Source: Rhodanobacter sp.
Lineage (GTDB): Bacteria; Pseudomonadota; Gammaproteobacteria; Xanthomonadales; Rhodanobacteraceae
Direction of reading: 5' to 3'
Length of the DNA stretch: 64,000 bases
Assembly (NCBI GenBank): GCA_040371205.1
Contig: AP031382.1
Coordinates: forward strand, 2,973,562-3,037,561
Shown: positions 26,469 through 36,240 of the stretch, in pieces
Layout of the letters: each line of letters starts with the position of its first letter
Numbering within the stretch: position 1 is the first letter of the stretch
Position numbers and translations under genes: made by a program
Notes under the pieces: model-generated
The model's database searches: none
What the model was told of the DNA's origin: nothing
Seen by the model: only the letters and a program-made list of their open reading frames with translations

Positions 26469-27088
26469 GGCGAATCCTCGGTGGCGTGATGGTCGGTGGC
26501 GGCATGATCGTCGCGGATCGCCTCCAGCTCCAGCCATACCGACACGTCGTGGCCGATCGAGCCCGGGAAGGCGGTGATGCCGAAGTCGCTGCGGTCGAGG
26601 CTGGCGGTGGCCGAGAAACCGGCAACGGTGTGCAGGCCGTACAGCGTGCGCGCCACGCGGTTCAGCCGGAACCGGATGTCGAGCGGGCGGCTGACGCCGT
26701 GCAGGGTGAGCGTGCCGTGCAGCACGCCATCGCTGGCGTCGACGCGTTCGACCGAGCGGCTGGCGAAATGCGCCTCGCCGTACTGCGCGCAGTCCAGCAG
26801 CGAGCGCCCGCAGACGGCCGCATTCCACTTCGCATCGCCCATGTCGACGCCGGCGAGGTCGATGTCCAGCGCGGTCGCCGCGCGGCTCCAGTCGTCGGGG
26901 TCGAACCGCAGCCAGCCGCGCGCGACGTGCAAGCGCCCGAACGGCCGCGAATAGCCGTCGTGGTCGATGCTGAAGACGATCTGGCTGTGCACCGTGTCGT
27001 AGCGATAGGTGTGCGCGGCCGCCCGCGCCGCCGTGGCGGGCACGGCCAGCAGCAGCAACAACCAGCGGGCGGGATGCGGCAGGTACAT
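26465..27088 (-). CDS. YceI family periplasmic protein, first gene of the yceI-cytochrome b-yceI operon
   Basis: A 207-residue secreted YceI-type protein with a signal peptide (MYLPHPARWLLLLLAVPATA, then RAAA). It keeps the family blocks 'YRYDTVHSQIVFSIDHDGYS', 'YGEAHFASRSVERVD', 'GTLTLHGVSRPLDIRFRLN' and 'LDRSDFGITAFPG'. It has one Cys in 'AVCGRSLLDCAQYG' and a second close by, which the other two paralogues lack at that place. The C-terminus is extended and rich in Asp/His ('DDHAATDHHATEDSP'), which could bind metal. It is divergent from the hybrid sensor kinase gene. Confidence 0.9.
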   Translation of the reverse strand: MYLPHPARWLLLLLAVPATAARAAAHTYRYDTVHSQIVFSIDHDGYSRPFGRLHVARGWLRFDPDDWSRAATALDIDLAGVDMGDAKWNAAVCGRSLLDCAQYGEAHFASRSVERVDASDGVLHGTLTLHGVSRPLDIRFRLNRVARTLYGLHTVAGFSATASLDRSDFGITAFPGSIGHDVSVWLELEAIRDDHAATDHHATEDSP

Positions 27089-27246
27089 GTGCCGAAGTCT
27101 GGACGATTGCCGCCATGCTTGCCAGCCGCGCCGGCGAAACGCAGTGTTCGCTTCCCCCGCCCTGTTTTGGCATGATTTGCCGTAGTTGCGATGCGGGCGG
27201 CGCGGATTTTCCGGGCACGCCCGGCACGTCAGGCACGGGGGCAACG

Positions 27247-30200
27247 ATGGGGCGCAGTTCGTTGGGGTATGCGGGCCTGTTCGGCCTGCTGCTGCTCGCC
27301 GCGGTGTTCGCCCCGTCGCAAGCCGCAGCCGTACCCGCGTCCATGCCCGCCGAGGCGGCGGTAACGCCCCTGGTCACCCCGCAATTCCGCCGCTACGGCG
27401 TGGCCGACGGCCTGCCCAGTTCAAGCGTCTACGCCGTGGTGCAGGATCGCAGCGGCGCGATCTGGTTCGGTACCAAGAGCGGCATCGCGCGGTTCGACGG
27501 CGTCCGCTTCAAGGTGTTCCGGCACCTGGCGGACGATCCCGGCTCGCTGTTCGACAACGGCATCGCCACCCTGATGCTGGACCATCAGGACCGCCTGTGG
27601 GCCGGCGGCCTCAACGCCGGGCTGAACCGCTACGACGCCGCCACCGGCAAGTTCCTGCACTGGGGGCATGACCCGGCCGACCCGTCCAGCCTGTCGAGCG
27701 TGCGCGTCTGGTCCATCGCGCAGACGCCTGACGGGGCGATCTGGGTGGGCACCAGCAACGGGCTGGACCGCATGCGGACGGACGGGCACGGCTTCGACCA
27801 CCTGTCCTACCGCTCGCCGGACGGCAAGACCGAGAGTTTCGGACTGGTGGGCGCGCTGCACGTGGACGCGCACGGGCAACTCTGGATGGGCTGCGACCTC
27901 GGCGTGTTCCGGCGCGATGCCCAGGGTCATTGGCAACCGGTGCGGGCGGCCGACCCGCGCGATTCGATGTCGGCCTGGCGCATCAGCAACGACGGCGACG
28001 AAGTACGCATCGCCACCGATCACGGCCTGATGATGGTGGGCCCGGATGGACTGGCGCGCCGCTTCGGCGGCAACGCGATTCCCGACACCAACGTGATGGA
28101 CAGCGTGCGCGACCGCACCGGCCGCCTGTGGATAGGCACGCAGCGCGGCCTGTTCATGCAGCCGCGCCCCGGCGCACCGGTAATGGCGATCAGCAACCAT
28201 CCGGTACTCGACGGCGACCTGCCCGGCACCTGGGTATGGCAGATGCTGGTCGACCAGGCCGGCGGCCTGTGGGTGGCGATGCTCGATGGCGGCGTCGGCT
28301 ACCTCGCGCCGGGCTGGGACAGCTTCAGCCGCTTCACCCATGTCCCGGACGACCCCACCAGCCTGCGCGACTCCCTCGCCACCACCATGGCGCGCGGCAA
28401 GGACGGCCGGCACGTCTGGGTGGGCGAGCGCGCCGGCCGGGTGGACCGGCTCGATCCCGCCACGGGCAAGGCGGAACCGTACTTCTCGGATCTCGGCGGC
28501 GACGTGGTCGGCCTCACCGAGGACGACCGCGGCCGCCTGTGGGTGGTGCTGCAGGGCCACATCGACGTGTGCGACGTGGCGACACGCCGCTGCACGCGCC
28601 CCCATGGGGACGACAGCAGCATGCGCCACCCGCTGGAGGTGGAACCGGGACCGGACGGCCTGATGTACGTGCGCACCTTCGGCGAAGGCCTGTTCCGCAT
28701 CGACCCGGACACCCTCGTGGTCACCGCGGTGCCGATGGACGAGCCCAACGAAAAGGTGCGCTGGGGCAGCCAGATGACACTGCGCGACGGCGTGTTCTGG
28801 TACGCCAGCGACGGCGGCATGATGCAACTGGACGGCACCCATCAGCGCTTCGTGATGGCCCCTGGCTCGACGCCGGGGCAAAGCGTGGACGCCTTCGCTT
28901 TTGCCGTGGACGGCATGTGGACGGCCAACGTCAACGGCCTCACCCATTACCGCATCGAAGGCAACGCGATGGCACGCGACCGCACGGTGGGCGTGGCGCA
29001 GGGCTGGCCGTCGATGAACGTGGTGGACCTGCGCGTGGATGCGGAAGACCGCGTGTGGGTGTTCGGCCACGACGGCCTCTGGCGCTACGACCCGGCGACC
29101 GGCGGGCGCGCCTTCGGCCTGCAGGACGGCCTGTTCGACAGCGAGTTCTCGCGCGGCTACGCGCTGATGCCCAGCGGTTACCTGTATGCCGCCACGCTGG
29201 GCGGCGTGGTGGCCTTCGACCCGGACCGCATCGGCACGTTCAAGGCGTCGCCGCCCTTGACGATCAGCGGCATCAGCGTGCGCCGCAAAGGCAAACGGCA
29301 AACGCTGCACGTCGTCGATGGCGCGGTGAACGTGGCCTGGCGCGACCGCCAGTTGGACGTGCAGGCGCGCGTGTTCTCCTACCTTGCGCCCGCGAAGAAC
29401 CGCTATCGCTTTTACGTGCACGGCTTCGACCCCGGCTGGGTGGACGTGGGCAACCAGGGCGAGCGCGACCTCTCCGGTCTGGGCAGCGGCGACTACACGC
29501 TGGACGTGATGGCCACCGGCGCCGAAGGCGTGTGGACCCACCTCGCGCAACCGTTGCACATCCACGTGCAGGCACCGCCCTGGTTGCGCTGGTGGGCATG
29601 GGCGCTGTACGCCACGGCAGCGGTGTCCGCGATCAGCCTGCTGCTGCTGGAATGGCGCCGCCGCCTGGCGCAGCGCCACCATGTCGACCTCACCGAACAG
29701 CGGCGCACGCTGGCCGAGCAGGCCAGTTCGGCCAAGACCCAGTTCCTCGCCACGCTCAGCCACGAGATCCGCACGCCGATGACTGGCGTGATGGGCATGG
29801 CCGAGTTGCTGCTCAACACGCCGCTGGACGCGCGCCAGCGCGAGTACACCCGCGCCATGCAACGCTCGGGCGGCATGCTGATGAAATTGCTCAACGACGC
29901 GCTCGACCTGGTGCGCATCGACTCCGGCCGGCTGGAGCTGGAACTCGCGCCCTTCGATCCGCGCGAGCTGGTGATGGACGTGGCGCAACTCGAACAAGGG
30001 CAGGCCTGGAGCAAGGGCCTGCGCTTCGAAACCGAGGTCGCCGACGACCTGCCCGCGCAGATCCTGGGCGACGTCATGCGCATCAAGCAGGTACTGCTCA
30101 ACCTCGCCAACAACGCACTGAAATTCACCGAGCACGGCCACGTGGCGCTGCGCGCCGCGCGCCGCGGCAACGACCTGCTGTTCAGCGTCAGCGACACCGG

Positions 30201-30822
30201 ACCGGGCATTCCGGGACGCAGCCAGGCGCGCCTGTTCCAGCGCTTCGAGCAGGAAGACAGCCCGCAGCGGCGCATCGGCAGCGGGCTGGGCCTGGCCATC
30301 TGCCGCGAACTGGTGGAGATGATGGGCGGCAACATCGCGCTGCGGTCGCAACTGGGCCACGGCAGCACCTTCACGGTGCGGCTGCCGCTGGTCGAGGTCT
30401 GCGAGCCGCCCGCAGACGCCACGCCCATGCCGGACGACGGACGCCAGCTGCGCCTGCTGCTGGTGGAGGACGACGCCATCGTCGCCGCCGTGGTCGTCGG
30501 CCTGCTGCAGCAGCAGGGGCATTCGACCTGCCATGTGGGCAACGGCCTGCTCGCGCTGGCCGAGCTGGAGCGCGACCGCTACGACGCCATGCTGCTCGAC
30601 CTCGACCTGCCCGGCGTGGACGGCTTCCAGGTCGCGCGGCTGATCCGCCAGCGCGAGAGGGATCGCCGCCTGCCCATCGTGGCGGTGACGGCACGCACCA
30701 GCGAGGGCGACGAAGTGCGCGCGCACGAAGCCGGCATGGACGGCTTCCTGCGCAAGCCGCTCAGCGGCGAGCAACTGGCGGCCATGCTGGCCGGCATCCC
30801 GGACGACGCGGCGGTGGCCTGA
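27247..30822 (+). CDS. Hybrid sensor histidine kinase / response regulator with periplasmic propeller domain
   Basis: A 1,191-residue membrane sensor. A signal sequence (about 1-28) leads into a large periplasmic region of two-component-regulator propeller repeats (about 35-690; for example 'VVQDRSGAIWFGTKSGIARF' and 'DGLPSSSVYA'), then a Y_Y_Y domain (about 690-775), one membrane helix (about 779-802), HisKA with His839 in 'LSHEIRTPMTG', a HATPase domain ('NLANNALKFTE', 'GSGLGLAICRE') and a C-terminal receiver (about 1066-1185) with probable phospho-Asp1118. No DNA-binding domain follows, so the output must pass to another protein. The ligand is unknown; relatives in other phyla sense glycans. 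It is divergent from the yceI operon. Confidence 0.92.
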   Translation: MGRSSLGYAGLFGLLLLAAVFAPSQAAAVPASMPAEAAVTPLVTPQFRRYGVADGLPSSSVYAVVQDRSGAIWFGTKSGIARFDGVRFKVFRHLADDPGSLFDNGIATLMLDHQDRLWAGGLNAGLNRYDAATGKFLHWGHDPADPSSLSSVRVWSIAQTPDGAIWVGTSNGLDRMRTDGHGFDHLSYRSPDGKTESFGLVGALHVDAHGQLWMGCDLGVFRRDAQGHWQPVRAADPRDSMSAWRISNDGDEVRIATDHGLMMVGPDGLARRFGGNAIPDTNVMDSVRDRTGRLWIGTQRGLFMQPRPGAPVMAISNHPVLDGDLPGTWVWQMLVDQAGGLWVAMLDGGVGYLAPGWDSFSRFTHVPDDPTSLRDSLATTMARGKDGRHVWVGERAGRVDRLDPATGKAEPYFSDLGGDVVGLTEDDRGRLWVVLQGHIDVCDVATRRCTRPHGDDSSMRHPLEVEPGPDGLMYVRTFGEGLFRIDPDTLVVTAVPMDEPNEKVRWGSQMTLRDGVFWYASDGGMMQLDGTHQRFVMAPGSTPGQSVDAFAFAVDGMWTANVNGLTHYRIEGNAMARDRTVGVAQGWPSMNVVDLRVDAEDRVWVFGHDGLWRYDPATGGRAFGLQDGLFDSEFSRGYALMPSGYLYAATLGGVVAFDPDRIGTFKASPPLTISGISVRRKGKRQTLHVVDGAVNVAWRDRQLDVQARVFSYLAPAKNRYRFYVHGFDPGWVDVGNQGERDLSGLGSGDYTLDVMATGAEGVWTHLAQPLHIHVQAPPWLRWWAWALYATAAVSAISLLLLEWRRRLAQRHHVDLTEQRRTLAEQASSAKTQFLATLSHEIRTPMTGVMGMAELLLNTPLDARQREYTRAMQRSGGMLMKLLNDALDLVRIDSGRLELELAPFDPRELVMDVAQLEQGQAWSKGLRFETEVADDLPAQILGDVMRIKQVLLNLANNALKFTEHGHVALRAARRGNDLLFSVSDTGPGIPGRSQARLFQRFEQEDSPQRRIGSGLGLAICRELVEMMGGNIALRSQLGHGSTFTVRLPLVEVCEPPADATPMPDDGRQLRLLLVEDDAIVAAVVVGLLQQQGHSTCHVGNGLLALAELERDRYDAMLLDLDLPGVDGFQVARLIRQRERDRRLPIVAVTARTSEGDEVRAHEAGMDGFLRKPLSGEQLAAMLAGIPDDAAVA

Positions 30823-30886
30823 CCCGCTGCGCGGAGGCGCTGCGTGCATCGGCCCCGACGCCGTCGCGCCGCAGCCGCGCGAAGCC

Positions 30887-31309
30887 TCACATGTCGTGCT
30901 TGGACACGGCGAATCCGCGCCGCTTGTATTCGCTCCAGCGCTCGCGCGAACCGGTGCGCTCGGCCTCGTCGGCAGGCACCACTTCCAGCACGCGCTCGAA
31001 ATCGCCGCTGGCGCAGTCCTCGCGCAGGTTGATCAGCAGCGGCCGGTCCGGCGTGTCCACGCCGGGCGGCACGATCAGCACCGCGGCTCCCGCGTCGTCC
31101 GCGTCGCCGGCGAGCTGGTGCGGGATGAAGGCGTCCTCGTCGAACGCCCACAGCCACTCGTCGATGGCTTCGGCCTGCGCGTGGTCGCGGGCCAGGATCA
31201 GCGTGGGCTGCTGCGCCGCGAACGCGCGCTTGGCCAGCTCGCACACCAGCAGCAGCGGCTGCTCGCGGAAGCGCGGCTTGTCGATCAGGTAGAAGTCGGC
31301 GCGCGGCAT
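30887..31309 (-). CDS. holC: DNA polymerase III chi subunit
   Basis: A 140-residue protein of the HolC family, the clamp-loader accessory subunit that links polymerase III holoenzyme to single-strand binding protein. Family features are 'ADFYLIDKPRFREQPLLLVC' at the N-terminus, 'EWLWAFDEDAFIPHQLAG' with the conserved W..F/IPH motif, and 'DRPLLINLRED'. It lies 31 nt downstream of pepA on the same strand, the usual pepA-holC order in gammaproteobacteria. Confidence 0.92.
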   Translation of the reverse strand: MPRADFYLIDKPRFREQPLLLVCELAKRAFAAQQPTLILARDHAQAEAIDEWLWAFDEDAFIPHQLAGDADDAGAAVLIVPPGVDTPDRPLLINLREDCASGDFERVLEVVPADEAERTGSRERWSEYKRRGFAVSKHDM

Positions 31310-31340
31310 GGCGGCAGGCTCGGGGCGATGGCCGCGCCGA

Positions 31341-32828
31341 TCAGCCGGCGCGGTCGATCAGCCACTGCGCCAGCAAGGCCACCGGACGGCCGGTGGCCAG
31401 ACCCTTGCGGCCTTCGTCCCACGCGGTGCCGGCGATGTCGAGGTGCGCCCAGCGCTGGCCCTCGGCGAAGCGCGAGAGGAAGCAGGCCGCGGTGATCGCG
31501 CCGGCGCTCTTGCCGCCGATGTTGGCGACGTCGGCGAAACCGGAGTCGAGCTGCACCTGGTAGTCGTCCCACAACGGCATGCGCCAGGCGCGGTCCAGCG
31601 CGTGTTCGCCCGCGGCGAGCAGTTCGGCGGCGAGGTCGTCGTACTTGGTGAACAGGCCGCTGGCGTGCTTGCCCAGCGCGATCACGCAAGCGCCGGTGAG
31701 GGTGGCGGCATCGACGATGGCCTTCGGCTTGAAGGTCTGCGCGGTCCAGGTGAGCGCATCGCAGAGGATCAGGCGACCTTCGGCGTCGGTGTTGAGCACC
31801 TCGATGGTGAGGCCGGAGAGGCTGGTGAGCACGTCGCCGGGACGGTAGCTGTCGCCGTCCGGCATGTTCTCGGCCGCGGGCACCACGCACACCAGGTTGT
31901 GCTTCAGGCCCATCTTCACCGCCGCGACGAAGGCGCCCAGCACGCCGGCCGCGCCGCCCATGTCGTACTTCATCTCCTCCATGCCCGGGCCGGGCTTGAG
32001 GCTGATGCCGCCGGTGTCGAAGGTGATGCCCTTGCCGACGAAGGCATACGGAGCCGCGCCCTCGGTGCCGCCGCGGTATTCCAGCGCGACCAGCTTCGGC
32101 TTGTTGGCGGAACCGCGTCCGACTGCAAGCAGCGAACCGAAGCCCAGGCGTTCCATTTCGACGTGGTCGAGCACGCGGCAGGAAACCTTGTCGTTGGCGT
32201 CGGCGAAGGCCTGCGCCTGCGCCGCGATGTAGGCCGGGTTGCAGATGTTCGGCGGCAGGTTGGCCAGCTCGCGGGCGAAGCGCACGCCCTCGGCGATGGC
32301 GACGGCCTGGTCGAGCCCGGCCTGTGCCTCGGCGCCGGCAGCGAAGGCCACGCTGGCCAGCTCCGGCTGGACGGCTTTCTCGCGCGGCTTGAAGGTGGCG
32401 GTGTAGCGATAGGCGGCATGGTCGGTGGCCAGCGCGGCGGCGCGCAGGCGCCAGGCGGCGTCGCGGCCGGGCACGTCCACCTCGGCGAGGTACGACACCG
32501 CCTCGGTCAACGGCAGCTTGCCCAGCGCGCGCGCGGCCTCGATGGCCACCTTCTGGTAGCGCGCCGCGTCGAAACCCTTCTGCGTGCCCAGGCCGACCAC
32601 CAGCACGCGCTTCGCCGCGATGCCGGCCGGCGCGTACAGCACCGTGGCGCTGCCGGCCTTGCCGCTGATGTCGCCGCTGTCCACCTGGCGCTTGATCGCG
32701 CCCTCGCTGGCGGCGTCCACGCGGGCAGCGGCGCTGGTCAGCACGCCCTGTTCGTACACGCCCACCACGACGCAGGCGGTGTCGGCGGCTTCGGGAGCGG
32801 CGGCGGCGAGGCTGAACTGGAGGGCCAT
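31341..32828 (-). CDS. pepA: Leucyl aminopeptidase
   Basis: PepA (495 residues) is a cytosolic M17 metallopeptidase that removes N-terminal residues; in E. coli it also binds DNA. The two-metal active site is visible in '[16 protein letters not shown]' (Lys and Asp ligands) and in the family signature '[14 protein letters not shown]', with the carbonate-binding Arg in that block. The N-terminal macro-like domain occupies about the first 170 residues. It is followed by holC and is divergent from lptF, so aminopeptidase and LPS-export genes share a 97-bp control region. Confidence 0.96.
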   Translation of the reverse strand: MALQFSLAAAAPEAADTACVVVGVYEQGVLTSAAARVDAASEGAIKRQVDSGDISGKAGSATVLYAPAGIAAKRVLVVGLGTQKGFDAARYQKVAIEAARALGKLPLTEAVSYLAEVDVPGRDAAWRLRAAALATDHAAYRYTATFKPREKAVQPELASVAFAAGAEAQAGLDQAVAIAEGVRFARELANLPPNICNPAYIAAQAQAFADANDKVSCRVLDHVEMERLGFGSLLAVGRGSANKPKLVALEYRGGTEGAAPYAFVGKGITFDTGGISLKPGPGMEEMKYDMGGAAGVLGAFVAAVKMGLKHNLVCVVPAAENMPDGDSYRPGDVLTSLSGLTIEVLNTDAEGRLILCDALTWTAQTFKPKAIVDAATLTGACVIALGKHASGLFTKYDDLAAELLAAGEHALDRAWRMPLWDDYQVQLDSGFADVANIGGKSAGAITAACFLSRFAEGQRWAHLDIAGTAWDEGRKGLATGRPVALLAQWLIDRAG

Positions 32829-32925
32829 GGCATGTTCCTGCGTGGGCGCGGCTGGCGGTGAACCGGCTAGACTGGCGGTTCGCCGCTGGCCTTTCGGCGT
32901 TGACGGAAGCAGACAAGTTTATCGC

Positions 32926-34056
32926 ATGCTGAGCATTCTCGACCGCTATTTCCTGCGCGAGCTGGCGCAGACCGTAGCCGCCACCGTGGTGGTGCTGATG
33001 GTGATCGTCGCCGGCACCGCGTTCGCCGGCGTGCTGCAGCAGGTGGCCAAGGGCAGTTTTCCGGCCAGCGTGATGTTCCAGGTGCTGGGCCTGCGCACGC
33101 TGCAAGGCCTCACCAACATGCTGCCACTGGCCAGCATGATCGGCGTGCTGATGGCCTTGGGCCGCATGTACCGCGAAAGCGAGATGCACGTGCTGCTGTC
33201 CTCCGGCATGGGGCCTGGCGGCCTGCTCCGGCCCACGGCCATCCTCGGCCTGGCACTGGTGCTGCTCACCGCGATGGTTGCGCTGTGGCTGGGGCCGTGG
33301 GCCGCGCGCACCAGCGACGCGCTGGTGGCCGCGGCGAACCGCTCGGTGATCGCCGCCGGCCTCGACGCCGGGCGCTTCACCGAGCTGCCGGGCAAGGGCG
33401 GCATCATCTTCACCGACACGCTGAGCCAGGACGGCAGCAAGCTCGGCCGCAGCTTCGTGTCCACCCAGCGCACCAACAAGGACGGCTCACTGCACGTCAA
33501 GCTGGTCACCGCCAGCGACGGCGAGCTGTACCAGGAAAGCAACGGCGGCAACCGCTTCATCTCCTTCCATGACGGCTGGCAGTACGACATCCCGCTGGGC
33601 ACCGACAACTGGCGGCGCATGCAATACCAGCGCAACGACAGCGCGCTGTCCGAAGTGACGGACAACGACAACGACAACGATCCCGCCGAAAGCATGACCA
33701 CGCTGCAACTGCTGCACACCGACACGCCGGACGCGCGCGCCGAACTGGCGTGGCGCACCAACGCGCCGGCGCTGACCCTGGTGATGCTGATGCTGGCGCT
33801 GCCGCTGTCGCGGCAAAGTCCGCGCGAGCCGCGCTACGGCCGCCTGATGCTGGCGATGGCGAGTTTCTATCTCTACTACCTGCTGCTGGCGCTGGGCCGC
33901 GCCCAGCTCGGCAAGGGCCACTGGCACCACCAGACCGCGATGTGGCTGCTGCACGCGGCGATGCTGGCGATCGCCGCCTGGCTGTGGCGCAAGCAATACG
34001 CGCCGCGTCAGCCGCGCGGCGGCAGGCCGCGCAACGACAAGGCGCTGCCCGCATGA
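32926..34056 (+). CDS. lptF: LPS export ABC transporter permease LptF
   Basis: LptF (376 residues) pairs with LptG as the membrane part of the LptB2FGC complex that extracts LPS from the inner membrane. It has three N-terminal and three C-terminal membrane helices with a periplasmic beta-jellyroll between them (about 130-280), the YjgP/YjgQ layout. The opening 'MLSILDRYFLRELAQTV' is typical. A short Asp/Asn stretch (TDNDNDND, about residues 246-253) comes from three exact GACAAC repeats. Its TGA overlaps the lptG start as ATGA. Confidence 0.95.
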   Translation: MLSILDRYFLRELAQTVAATVVVLMVIVAGTAFAGVLQQVAKGSFPASVMFQVLGLRTLQGLTNMLPLASMIGVLMALGRMYRESEMHVLLSSGMGPGGLLRPTAILGLALVLLTAMVALWLGPWAARTSDALVAAANRSVIAAGLDAGRFTELPGKGGIIFTDTLSQDGSKLGRSFVSTQRTNKDGSLHVKLVTASDGELYQESNGGNRFISFHDGWQYDIPLGTDNWRRMQYQRNDSALSEVTDNDNDNDPAESMTTLQLLHTDTPDARAELAWRTNAPALTLVMLMLALPLSRQSPREPRYGRLMLAMASFYLYYLLLALGRAQLGKGHWHHQTAMWLLHAAMLAIAAWLWRKQYAPRQPRGGRPRNDKALPA

Positions 34057-35147
34057 GGCTGGCGATCCGGCGCGTGGACAAGCTGGTGGCGTTCAGCGTG
34101 CTCGGCTCGCTGATCGGCGTGTGGCTGGTGCTCACCGGCTTCGACGCGGTGACGCAATTCCTTCGCCAGCTGTCCAACATCGGCAGGAACGGCTACACGT
34201 TGACCGACGCGGCGGTGTACGTGCTGGTGACCACGCCGCGCCGCGCCTACGAGATGTTCGGCAACGCGGCGCTGATCGGCGGCCTGCTCGGCCTGGGCGG
34301 ACTGGCCGCCACCGGCGAGCTCACCGCGCTGCGCGCCGCCGGCATGTCGAGGCTGCGCATCGCCGCCTCGGCCACGGGCGTGATCGCGGTGCTCATCGTG
34401 GGCGTGGTGATCCTCGGCGAAACCGCCGCGCCGTGGGGCGACCAGCTCGCCCAGACCATGCAGCTGCGGCTGAAGTCCGGCAACCTCGGCACCACCAGCA
34501 GCGGCCTGTGGGCGCGCGACGGCGACCGCATCATCAACGCACGCGGCACCATGGTGCGCAACACCGGCGACCACGACATCGTGCAACTCGCCGACGTGCG
34601 CGTGTACACGCTGACCAAGGACGGCCAGCTCAGCCGCTTCGACTGGGCCAAGACCGCCGACCACGACGGCCGCAGCTGGATCCTGCACGACGTGCGCAGC
34701 ACCGTACTGGACGACAGCGGCGTGCACGCCACCACCGCGGCGAGCGAGCAATGGCAGTCCAGCCTCAACCCGCAGGTGCTGGCGCAATCGGTGATCCAGC
34801 CGCAGTACCTGTCGATGCGCGACCTGCGCCGCAACATGCGCTACCTGGAGAACAACGGCGAAAGCCCCGGCGTGTACGCCGTGGCGTTCTGGACGCGTGC
34901 GCTGTACGCGCTCAACGTGCTGGTGCTGGTGCTGTGCGCGATGCCGTTCGCGTTCGGCACCATGCGCTCGGGCGGCCTCGGCAAGCGCATCTTCATCGGC
35001 ATGCTGCTGGCGATCGCCTGGTACTTCCTGCAGAAGGCCATGGTCAACTTCGGCACCGTCTACGGCATGCCGCCGTTGCTCGCCAACCTGCTGCCGGCGG
35101 TGCTGCTGGCACTGCTGGCGTGGCTGTATTTCCGCAAGCACGCATGA
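34053..35147 (+). CDS. lptG: LPS export ABC transporter permease LptG
   Basis: LptG (364 residues) is the partner of LptF in LPS extraction. It shows the same six-helix plus jellyroll layout, with the coupling region 'GELTALRAAGMSRLRIA' after helix 3 that contacts the LptB ATPase, and 'AMPFAFGTMRSGGLGKRIF' in the second half. The ATG overlaps the lptF stop (ATGA), so the two are made together. LptB, LptC and LptA are not in the window. Confidence 0.95.
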   Translation: MRLAIRRVDKLVAFSVLGSLIGVWLVLTGFDAVTQFLRQLSNIGRNGYTLTDAAVYVLVTTPRRAYEMFGNAALIGGLLGLGGLAATGELTALRAAGMSRLRIAASATGVIAVLIVGVVILGETAAPWGDQLAQTMQLRLKSGNLGTTSSGLWARDGDRIINARGTMVRNTGDHDIVQLADVRVYTLTKDGQLSRFDWAKTADHDGRSWILHDVRSTVLDDSGVHATTAASEQWQSSLNPQVLAQSVIQPQYLSMRDLRRNMRYLENNGESPGVYAVAFWTRALYALNVLVLVLCAMPFAFGTMRSGGLGKRIFIGMLLAIAWYFLQKAMVNFGTVYGMPPLLANLLPAVLLALLAWLYFRKHA

Positions 35148-35166
35148 CCAACCAGGGGTGCCGGCA

Positions 35167-36186
35167 ATGAACGTGGTGGACCTGCGCAGCGACACCGTGA
35201 CCCGCCCCACGCCGGCGATGCGCGCCGCGATGTTCGACGCCGACGTGGGTGACGACGTCTACGGCGAGGACCCCACCGTCCACGCGCTGCAGCGCCGCCT
35301 CGCCGACGACCTCGGCTTCGAGGACGCGCTGTTCGTGCCCAGCGGCACGCAGAGCAACCTGCTGGCGCTGATGAGCCATTGCGAGCGCGGCGACGAATAC
35401 CTGGTCGGCATGGACGCGCACACCTACAAGTTCGAAGGCGGCGGCGCCGCCGTGCTGGGCTCGATCCAGCCGCAGCCCATCGTGCAGGACACGGACGGCA
35501 CGCTGCCGCTGGAGCGCCTCGCCGCGGCGGTCAAGCCGGTCGACCCGCACTTCGCACGCACGCGCCTGCTGGCGCTGGAGAACACCTGGCACGGCCGCGC
35601 GCTGCCGCAGGGCTACCTGCGCGAGGCGCACGATTTCGCACGCCAGCGTGGCCTTGCGCTGCACCTGGATGGCGCACGCCTCTACAACGCGGCGGTGGCG
35701 GGCGGCGTGTCGGCACGCGCCATCGCGCAGCACTTCGACAGCGTGTCGGTGTGCCTGTCGAAAGGATTGGGCGCGCCGGTGGGCTCGGTACTGGTCGGTG
35801 CTGCGCCGCTGATCGAGAAAGCGCGGCGCTGGCGCAAGGTTGCCGGCGGCGGCTGGCGCCAGGCCGGCATGCTTGCCGCCGCCGGCCTGTACGCGCTCGA
35901 CCACCACGTGGCGCGGCTGGCCGACGACCATCGACGCGCGGCCCATCTCGCAGGCTGCCTGCGCGAGATCCCCGGCGTGAGCCTGCTCGGCCAGCACACC
36001 AACATGGTGTTCATCGACGTGCCGGCCGAACGCCTGCAGGCGCTGGACGCGCACCTGCGCGCCGCCGCAATCCGCATCAGCATCGGCTACCTGCCCACGC
36101 TGCGGCTGGTGACCCACCTGGACGTGGACGACGACGGCGTCGAGCGCGTGGCGGAAGCGTTCCGGGCGTTCTTCGCGCGCGGCTGA
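35167..36186 (+). CDS. ltaE: Low-specificity L-threonine aldolase
   Basis: A 339-residue PLP enzyme of the aspartate aminotransferase fold that splits L-threonine and L-allo-threonine to glycine and acetaldehyde. The start 'VDLRSDTVTRPTPAMRAAM' is the family hallmark. The cofactor lysine is Lys199 in 'SVSVCLSKGLGAPVGS', the PLP-binding Asp is in 'LHLDGARLYNA', and 'GGGWRQAG' is also typical. It follows lptG by 19 nt on the same strand and may be on that transcript, though no shared function is implied. Confidence 0.93.
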   Translation: MNVVDLRSDTVTRPTPAMRAAMFDADVGDDVYGEDPTVHALQRRLADDLGFEDALFVPSGTQSNLLALMSHCERGDEYLVGMDAHTYKFEGGGAAVLGSIQPQPIVQDTDGTLPLERLAAAVKPVDPHFARTRLLALENTWHGRALPQGYLREAHDFARQRGLALHLDGARLYNAAVAGGVSARAIAQHFDSVSVCLSKGLGAPVGSVLVGAAPLIEKARRWRKVAGGGWRQAGMLAAAGLYALDHHVARLADDHRRAAHLAGCLREIPGVSLLGQHTNMVFIDVPAERLQALDAHLRAAAIRISIGYLPTLRLVTHLDVDDDGVERVAEAFRAFFARG

Positions 36187-36240
36187 GGCGCCTGCCGCCA
36201 CTCCCCGCCGGGGACGGACGGCAAGCACGCAACGGCCGGA

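Noticed and set aside
27421-30849. 1,142-codon open frame antisense to the hybrid sensor kinase
   Set aside because: It is the complement of a real GC-rich gene. Its translation is His/Ala/Gln-rich, resembles no family and has no ribosome binding site; such shadows are common at this base composition.
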